NCBI GenBank assembly: GCA_964649815.1
Contig: CAZYQC010000001.1
Coordinates: 62,001 to 126,000, forward strand
Direction of reading: 5' to 3'
Length of the DNA: 64,000 bases
From: G013214665 sp964649815
GTDB lineage: Bacteria > Pseudomonadota > Alphaproteobacteria > Rhodobacterales > Rhodobacteraceae
The notes below the pieces were generated by a model. The model was not told where the DNA came from and did no database searches. It saw only the letters and a list, made by a program, of their open reading frames with translations. Numbering within the stretch: the stretch's first letter is position 1; each line of letters begins with the position of its first letter. Position numbers and translations under genes: made by a program. This document shows positions 60,023 through 64,000 of this stretch, piece by piece.

Positions 60023-60643
60023 ATGACGCGCACTCATCTTCCTGGCATTATTGCCATGGCCGCCATCGTGTTGGCCTCTAACATCCTCGTTCAGTTTTTG
60101 TTTGGAAACTGGCTCACTTGGGGGGCGTTTACATACCCTCTGGCGTTCCTTGTCACCGATGTGATGAACCGCGTCTATGGCGCAGGTCCGGCGCGCAAAG
60201 TCGTGTTCGTGGGATTTGTCGTTGGCGTCATCTGTTCACTGATTGGCACTCAGATCATGGGTGAATTCGGCCCACTGGTCACATTGCGCATCGCCATCGG
60301 ATCGGGCTTGGCCTTTTTGACGGCGCAGATGTTGGACGTTGGCATCTTTTCGGCGCTACGGTCCGGCGCATGGTGGCGCGCGCCGCTTGTGTCAACGCTT
60401 GTCGGGTCGACTGTTGATACCGCGATCTTTTTCACAATTGCCTTCTCAGCAGGCCTGGCTTGGATCGAACCGGCCAACGATGTGGCTTGGGCAAACGAAG
60501 TGCTGCCCCTACTTGGGGTCGGTCCAATGGCGCCGTTGTGGGTGTCCTTGGCGGTCGCTGACTGGGCGGTAAAGCTCTCTCTGGCGCTGATTGCCCTTAT
60601 TCCGTTCAAAGTGCTCACGGCACGGGCCGAACACGCCGCATAA
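60023..60643 (+). CDS. yhhQ: Queuosine precursor transporter (YhhQ/VUT family)
   Basis: A 206-residue membrane protein with about six helices. PLAFLVTDVMNRVYGAGPARKVV is the signature of the YhhQ/vitamin-uptake-like family, which imports preQ0/preQ1 for making queuosine in tRNA. Later blocks DVGIFSALRSGAWWRAPLVSTLVGSTVDTAIFFTIAF and ADWAVKLSLALIALIPFKVL also match. The start at 60023 is selected by family length. The queuosine genes themselves are not in the window. Confidence 0.92.
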   Translation: MTRTHLPGIIAMAAIVLASNILVQFLFGNWLTWGAFTYPLAFLVTDVMNRVYGAGPARKVVFVGFVVGVICSLIGTQIMGEFGPLVTLRIAIGSGLAFLTAQMLDVGIFSALRSGAWWRAPLVSTLVGSTVDTAIFFTIAFSAGLAWIEPANDVAWANEVLPLLGVGPMAPLWVSLAVADWAVKLSLALIALIPFKVLTARAEHAA

Positions 60644-60710
60644 GTGTTGACTTATTCTCTGCTCGTGCGAGTCTGGGGATGAGTTCAACAAAACGGAAGG
60701 AGGTGATCCA

Positions 60711-60767
60711 GTGTCAGGAAAGTCATTGGAGAAGTGTGTCGGGACAGCTGGGGAGGCAGGCCTCTAG
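60711..60767 (+). CDS. Tiny ORF (18 codons) behind a perfect anti-Shine-Dalgarno complement
   Basis: GTG followed by TCA GGA AAG and ending at TAG 60765-60767; the peptide would be MSGKSLEKCVGTAGEAGL. The ribosome site AGGAGG is seven bases from the GTG and sits in a 15-base exact complement of the 16S 3' end, an extreme match. Whether it is translated is not known; it may be a leader peptide for the downstream hairpins. Confidence 0.4.
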   Translation: MSGKSLEKCVGTAGEAGL

Positions 60768-60840
60768 GGCAGCCCCAAGCGGCATGCGCCGCCTCAGCGG
60801 ATCGGTGATCTAACCGACTCCCTCCACAAGATTTTCGGAA

Positions 60841-60865
60841 GGGCCGCGTTTTCCGCGGCCCTTTT
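60841..60865 (+). terminator. Strong rho-independent terminator
   Basis: GGGCCGCG (60841-60848) pairs with CGCGGCCC (60854-60861) around TTTTC, followed by TTTT; the preceding AA extends the stem with the T run. It ends the candidate RNA. From 60866 to 60991 nothing further is seen. Confidence 0.88.
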
Positions 60866-60991
60866 CTTTGGCGCCAGCGTCACGTCCGCGACGCCCTGTT
60901 TCCAGATGGCTGCGCCGGACATCGTCGCTTTGGGCAGGCGTTCTGCAAGAAACCCCTTGCCGTTGCCAAAAAGGTTCGCATCTTCCCACTC

Positions 60992-61414
60992 ATGCTCCGC
61001 GTAAATGACACCATCACATTGGAAGACTGGGAACTGACCGAAACATTTGTCAGAGCCAGCGGACCTGGCGGTCAAAATGTGAACAAGGTCTCGACGGCAG
61101 TCGAATTGCGGTTCGAAGCGCAGCGGTCGCCCAACCTGCCAACACCGGTCAAAGCGCGCCTCAAACGGATAGCGGGTCGAAAATGGACGAATGAAGGTGC
61201 AATCGTCATTCAATGCGACGAAACCCGCAGCCAAGCACGCAACCGAGACATTGCACGCAAACGCTTGGCCGAGATGATCGAAAAGGCGACATTCGTGCCC
61301 AAAAAACGGATCGCAACGCGGCCTACGCTTGGGTCTCAGAAACGGCGACTGAAAGCCAAGAAAGAACGCGGAGCGGTCAAATCGCTGCGCGGCAAGGTGG
61401 CGCCAGATGACTAG
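60992..61414 (+). CDS. arfB: Alternative ribosome-rescue factor ArfB (peptidyl-tRNA hydrolase)
   Basis: A 140-residue protein with the GGQ motif in FVRASGPGGQNVNKVSTAVELRF, which hydrolyses peptidyl-tRNA on stalled ribosomes, and a basic C-terminal tail (KKRIATRPTLGSQKRRLKAK) that inserts in the empty mRNA channel. Length and order are those of ArfB/YaeJ rather than full release factors. Its last eight bases overlap the start of the DMT gene. Confidence 0.95.
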   Translation: MLRVNDTITLEDWELTETFVRASGPGGQNVNKVSTAVELRFEAQRSPNLPTPVKARLKRIAGRKWTNEGAIVIQCDETRSQARNRDIARKRLAEMIEKATFVPKKRIATRPTLGSQKRRLKAKKERGAVKSLRGKVAPDD

Positions 61415-62318
61415 AGCGACGGCTGATCGGACCACCTTGGCAATCGCCCTGAGCTTGGTTGCTTTGGTGTTGTTTGACTTCATGGCGCTGGTCATCAAGC
61501 ATTTGTCGCCCAGCTTTGCCGCGGCGGAACTGTCGGCCTGGCGCAATGTCATTGGGCTTATCCCGGCCGTGATCGCGCTTTACCTCACGCCGACCTGGCG
61601 CGCTGCAGGCAAGCCGATGAAATTGCGCCAATGGCCGCTGGCGATCTTCCGTGGCTGCGCAATCGCCGCGGCTCAGTTGTCGTTTTATCTGGGCCTTGCA
61701 AAGCTCGCTTTTGCGACGGCCTCTACGATTACGTATGCAAACGCCTTGTTCATGACCGCGTTGGCTGTCCCAATTCTGGGTGAGAAGGTCGGGTTGGCGC
61801 GCTGGAGCGCGGTTTTGATGGGGTTTGCAGGTGTGATCTGGATCATGAAACCTGGCGGCGACACCTTTACGTTCGACGCGCTTTACCCTCTCTCGGCAGC
61901 CTTCTTTTATGCACTGGCCGGCGCGACCACGCGCCTGTTTGACGAAGACATCCCGACACCACTGATCAACCTCTATACCTCCTTTATGGCAGCCATCGCC
62001 GCTGTGATCATCGCGCTGTCTGCGGGCGGATTTCAAACACCGGATACAGAGGCGCTTTTGTGGATTGGTGCGATGGGTCTTTTCGGTGGCTGCGCTGTTT
62101 TGTGCCTTATCTACGCGTATCGTTTGACCGAACAAAGCAACCTCGCACCGTTCAGCTACTTTGGCATTCCAATCGCATTCGGGCTGGGGTGGTTGTTCTT
62201 TGATGAGGCCCCCTGGAACGAGTTGTTTCCAGGCGCCCTTTTGATCATCGCGTCGGGTCTGGTGATTGTGTTCCGCGAGCGTCGGAAAGCACAAAAAACG
62301 GCTACCACCCAAACATGA
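61407..62318 (+). CDS. DMT superfamily (EamA) permease
   Basis: A 303-residue membrane protein with ten helices in two EamA repeats, most like RhaT/RarD-type exporters. AELSAWRNVIGLIPAVIAL and ASTITYANALFMTALAVPILGEKVG belong to the first repeat, SNLAPFSYFGIPIAFGLGWLFFDE to the second. The substrate is unknown. It overlaps arfB at its start and the convergent RTX gene by 17 bases at its end. Confidence 0.87.
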   Translation: MTRATADRTTLAIALSLVALVLFDFMALVIKHLSPSFAAAELSAWRNVIGLIPAVIALYLTPTWRAAGKPMKLRQWPLAIFRGCAIAAAQLSFYLGLAKLAFATASTITYANALFMTALAVPILGEKVGLARWSAVLMGFAGVIWIMKPGGDTFTFDALYPLSAAFFYALAGATTRLFDEDIPTPLINLYTSFMAAIAAVIIALSAGGFQTPDTEALLWIGAMGLFGGCAVLCLIYAYRLTEQSNLAPFSYFGIPIAFGLGWLFFDEAPWNELFPGALLIIASGLVIVFRERRKAQKTATTQT

Positions 62319-64000
62319 TGTCCGCCTCTTGAACCGCGTTTGCATCCACGCCAACGAGGGTGACTTGCGTGTTTCCAAAAGCGAGGCGTGCATCTTGGCC
62401 GGTTTGGGTCAACGACAGGTTTTGCGATGCGGCATCAGAGGCGAGGATTTGAATCCTGTCCGCACCGGGCGAGAAGTCCAAAATCGTATCTTGCCCGTGG
62501 TCCAACCCAAAAACAAAGAGATCCCGGCCACCGTCTCCGCGCAGGACGTCATTCCCCGCTCCGCCCCAAAAGCGATCATGCCCTGCGCCACCGATAAGCG
62601 TGTCGTCTCCAGTGTTGCCAAACAGGACGTCGTCCCCAAGACCGCCATCGAGAAGATCGTTGCCATTACCGCCCACCAGTGCGTCTTTCCCGTCTTGCCC
62701 GTAAAGCTCGTCTGGATCGTTGCCGCCGCTTAGCGCATCGTCGCCCGGCCCGCCAAACAGGACATCACGATCACCAGCGCCCCAAAGCTCATCATCGCCG
62801 GCTTGGCCATCCAGCTCATCTTGAGAGGCGCCACCATCCAGTGTATCGCGCCCAGCGCCGCCCAGGATAATGTCGCGCCCGCTTCCGCCAAAGGCGATGT
62901 CATCGCCGTCGCCAAGGATCAATCGATCATTCCCCCCGTCGGCCAGAACAAAGTCATTGCCCGGGCCGCCTTCGACGACGTCATTGTCAGGACCGGCCAC
63001 AATCAGGTCATCGCCGTCATCGCCATAAAGCCGGTCGTGGCCGGTGCCGCCGTCGATCGTATCGTCACCTTGGCCACCCCGGATCGTGTCTTCGCCAATC
63101 TCACCGAGGATCGTATCGTCTCCATCTGCGCCAGCGATGTCATCATCGCCTTCACCGCCCAAAATGGTGTCGTTCAGTTCTGTACCGGTAAGCGTGTCGT
63201 TCGCGCTGGTCCCGATTATCTGATCTGAGTCGCCGTTAAGGTCGAGGTCGGGCGTGGAGAACAAATGATCCGCGTAGTGAAATTCAGCGCCAAAAATGTC
63301 CTGCCGTTCCAGGCTGGTTTGATCCGAGCTTGTCACAGTGATGATCGCGTCGCGAAAAAGCACGATAGCGCCAGTGCTTGTCGTCGTCACATCCAGCTGC
63401 GACGGTGCGCGCAGGAAGAGGAACGCGGACATATCGATCACATCGACACCAACCTGAAAGTCTTCGATCACGAACTGCGCATCGGTGTCTTGCAGAACAA
63501 AGATGTCCGCCCCGTTCCCACCGCGCATCGTCAGGTCGTGCCCCCGGGCAACCAAAATGTCGTCGCCCGCGCCGCCGTCGAGTTCTCCCGCATACTCCGA
63601 TGGGGCAAGCAGAACGTCATCCCCTGATGTCCCGCTTTGGGTGGTGGCCTCTGTCACGACAACACCCAAGTTGGAAAGATCACTTCCGAAATGCGCGATG
63701 CCTCCGTCGCCTTGGCTGGTGACAAAGGTGTGCAACGTGCCGTCTACGATATGGGTGTCCAGGTCGGTGACGTTCATCAGGCCGTGGCCAACCTGGTGCA
63801 CAATCGTTTCAAGGTGGACCAGGCGTCCGGTGGGCAGCAGCTTGAACATCGTCAAGCCATCGTCACCACCGCCCGCAACGACAAATACGTGGTCACCAGC
63901 CTCAGATACGCTGAGCGTCTGAACAGATCCAAAGCGGGTTTCGCGATTGTCGATCAGATGGTCGGTTTGGATCAAGGCACCGTCGGATTGCACTTGCGCC
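62302..64000 (-). CDS. RTX-type calcium-binding secreted protein, N terminus beyond window
   Basis: Only the C-terminal 566 codons are in the window. The first about 120 visible residues form beta-propeller-like repeats (SVQTLSVSEAGDHVFVVAGG, TDLDTHIVDGTLHTFVTSQGDGGIAHF). From there on the protein is largely built of RTX nonapeptides of the GGxGxDxLx type in several blocks, which bind calcium on the outside of the cell. The end reads DLFVFGLDHGQDTILDFSPGADRI, followed by a short beta tail ADIMFGW, the usual C-terminal signal for type I secretion. The secretion genes are not in the window. The role could be adhesion, surface-layer or enzyme scaffold; it cannot be decided. Confidence 0.9.
   Translation of the reverse strand, partial: AQVQSDGALIQTDHLIDNRETRFGSVQTLSVSEAGDHVFVVAGGGDDGLTMFKLLPTGRLVHLETIVHQVGHGLMNVTDLDTHIVDGTLHTFVTSQGDGGIAHFGSDLSNLGVVVTEATTQSGTSGDDVLLAPSEYAGELDGGAGDDILVARGHDLTMRGGNGADIFVLQDTDAQFVIEDFQVGVDVIDMSAFLFLRAPSQLDVTTTSTGAIVLFRDAIITVTSSDQTSLERQDIFGAEFHYADHLFSTPDLDLNGDSDQIIGTSANDTLTGTELNDTILGGEGDDDIAGADGDDTILGEIGEDTIRGGQGDDTIDGGTGHDRLYGDDGDDLIVAGPDNDVVEGGPGNDFVLADGGNDRLILGDGDDIAFGGSGRDIILGGAGRDTLDGGASQDELDGQAGDDELWGAGDRDVLFGGPGDDALSGGNDPDELYGQDGKDALVGGNGNDLLDGGLGDDVLFGNTGDDTLIGGAGHDRFWGGAGNDVLRGDGGRDLFVFGLDHGQDTILDFSPGADRIQILASDAASQNLSLTQTGQDARLAFGNTQVTLVGVDANAVQEADIMFGW

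Larger units (their letters stand above)
60647..60865 (+). ncRNA. Candidate structured RNA with embedded short frame and terminator
   Basis: The 197 bases from the yhhQ stop to the stem of the terminator are unusually organised. A -35-like TTGACT lies at 60647. At 60697-60711 is a 15-base run exactly complementary to the conserved 3' end of 16S rRNA. A short frame of 18 codons follows (60711-60767). Hairpins then follow: GCGGC/GCCGC (60779-60792), TCGGT/ACCGA (60802-60817), and finally a strong terminator (60841-60865). A segment CCTCC (60821-60825) before the terminator can pair with the GGAGG of the ribosome site. This fits a small RNA or a leader whose translation can be masked. I do not recognise the family. 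Confidence 0.5.

Noticed and set aside
60794..61552. Minus-strand frame running through the terminator region and arfB
   Set aside because: It covers arfB antisense and reads through a strong hairpin; the part outside arfB has no family resemblance that I can recognise.
61377..62393. Minus-strand frame of 338 codons opposite the DMT permease
   Set aside because: Arg/Gln/His-rich composition typical of a frame antisense to a membrane protein; no domain or ribosome site.
62700..63250. Short periodic DNA repeats that could suggest a repeat array
   Set aside because: They encode RTX nonapeptides of the minus-strand gene; there are no constant repeats with unique spacers, so no CRISPR.

Overview
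The window looks like ordinary chromosome from an alphaproteobacterium of the order Rhodobacterales (Roseobacter group). The signs are a CcrM-type GANTC methyltransferase next to rnhB, two direct-repeat LexA boxes of the form GTTC-N7-GTTC in front of imuB and dnaE2, a MoxR/DUF58/BatA-like operon divergent from a DUF1285 gene, a split accD-folC pair, several small proteins typical of roseobacters, and moderately high GC with dense, overlapping genes. I see no rRNA, tRNA, insertion sequence, prophage or CRISPR array. About 61 protein genes are supported; the first (thiQ) and the last (an RTX protein) are cut by the window edges.

Layout. 1-9.4 kb: end of a thiamine ABC transporter, a membrane-anchored winged-helix protein, two small secreted proteins, rnhB-ccrM, an adenylate cyclase, a TetR-double cupin pair facing alkB, and mutY. 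9.4-19.4 kb: a DUF721 gene with a DsbA-like thiol oxidoreductase, a CaiB-type CoA transferase, an SOS-controlled imuB, a TetR divergent from an AEC permease, a four-gene overlapping operon (formylglutathione hydrolase, DUF188, HAD, ornithine-cyclodeaminase-like) and an MFS permease. 19.5-29.5 kb: zapE, accD-folC, a CPBP protease coupled to a very unusual degenerate ABC/cyclic-nucleotide-binding protein, and ilvD with a small lipoprotein. 29.6-37.9 kb: two unknown cytoplasmic genes, then gpmI-envC-ctpA and dnaE2 on the minus strand. 38-45 kb: small zinc and sulfur-family proteins, polA, a DMT permease and an SDR. 45-52 kb: the MoxR operon. 52-64 kb: recQ-yaaA, a TetR/NTF2-like pair sharing a near-perfect palindrome, YggT, a thioesterase, MFS, mepA, a phytase-like esterase, a queuosine-precursor transporter, a probable structured RNA with a tiny reading frame, arfB, another DMT permease and the RTX protein.

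How parts fit together. imuB and dnaE2 lie 21 kb apart but carry the same kind of LexA box at similar distances from their starts, so they probably act as one damage-inducible mutasome; imuA is not beside either. ccrM has three GANTC sites spaced about one and two helical turns apart just upstream, suggesting methylation feedback. gpmI-envC-ctpA and mepA serve central metabolism and the cell wall. Many convergent genes abut at palindromic stop-codon junctions, a sign of a compact chromosome.

The most interesting items are: (1) 60647-60865, a candidate structured RNA whose 18-codon frame is preceded by 15 bases exactly complementary to the 16S rRNA 3' end and which ends in a strong terminator; (2) the 1027-residue ABC-like protein at 23903-26986, with an exporter membrane domain, an ATPase domain lacking every recognisable ATP-binding motif and split by a large insertion, and a C-terminal cyclic-nucleotide domain, coupled to a CPBP protease; (3) the helically phased GANTC cluster at ccrM; (4) the split LexA-controlled imuB/dnaE2; (5) a hairpin-plus-tail interspersed repeat in two copies.
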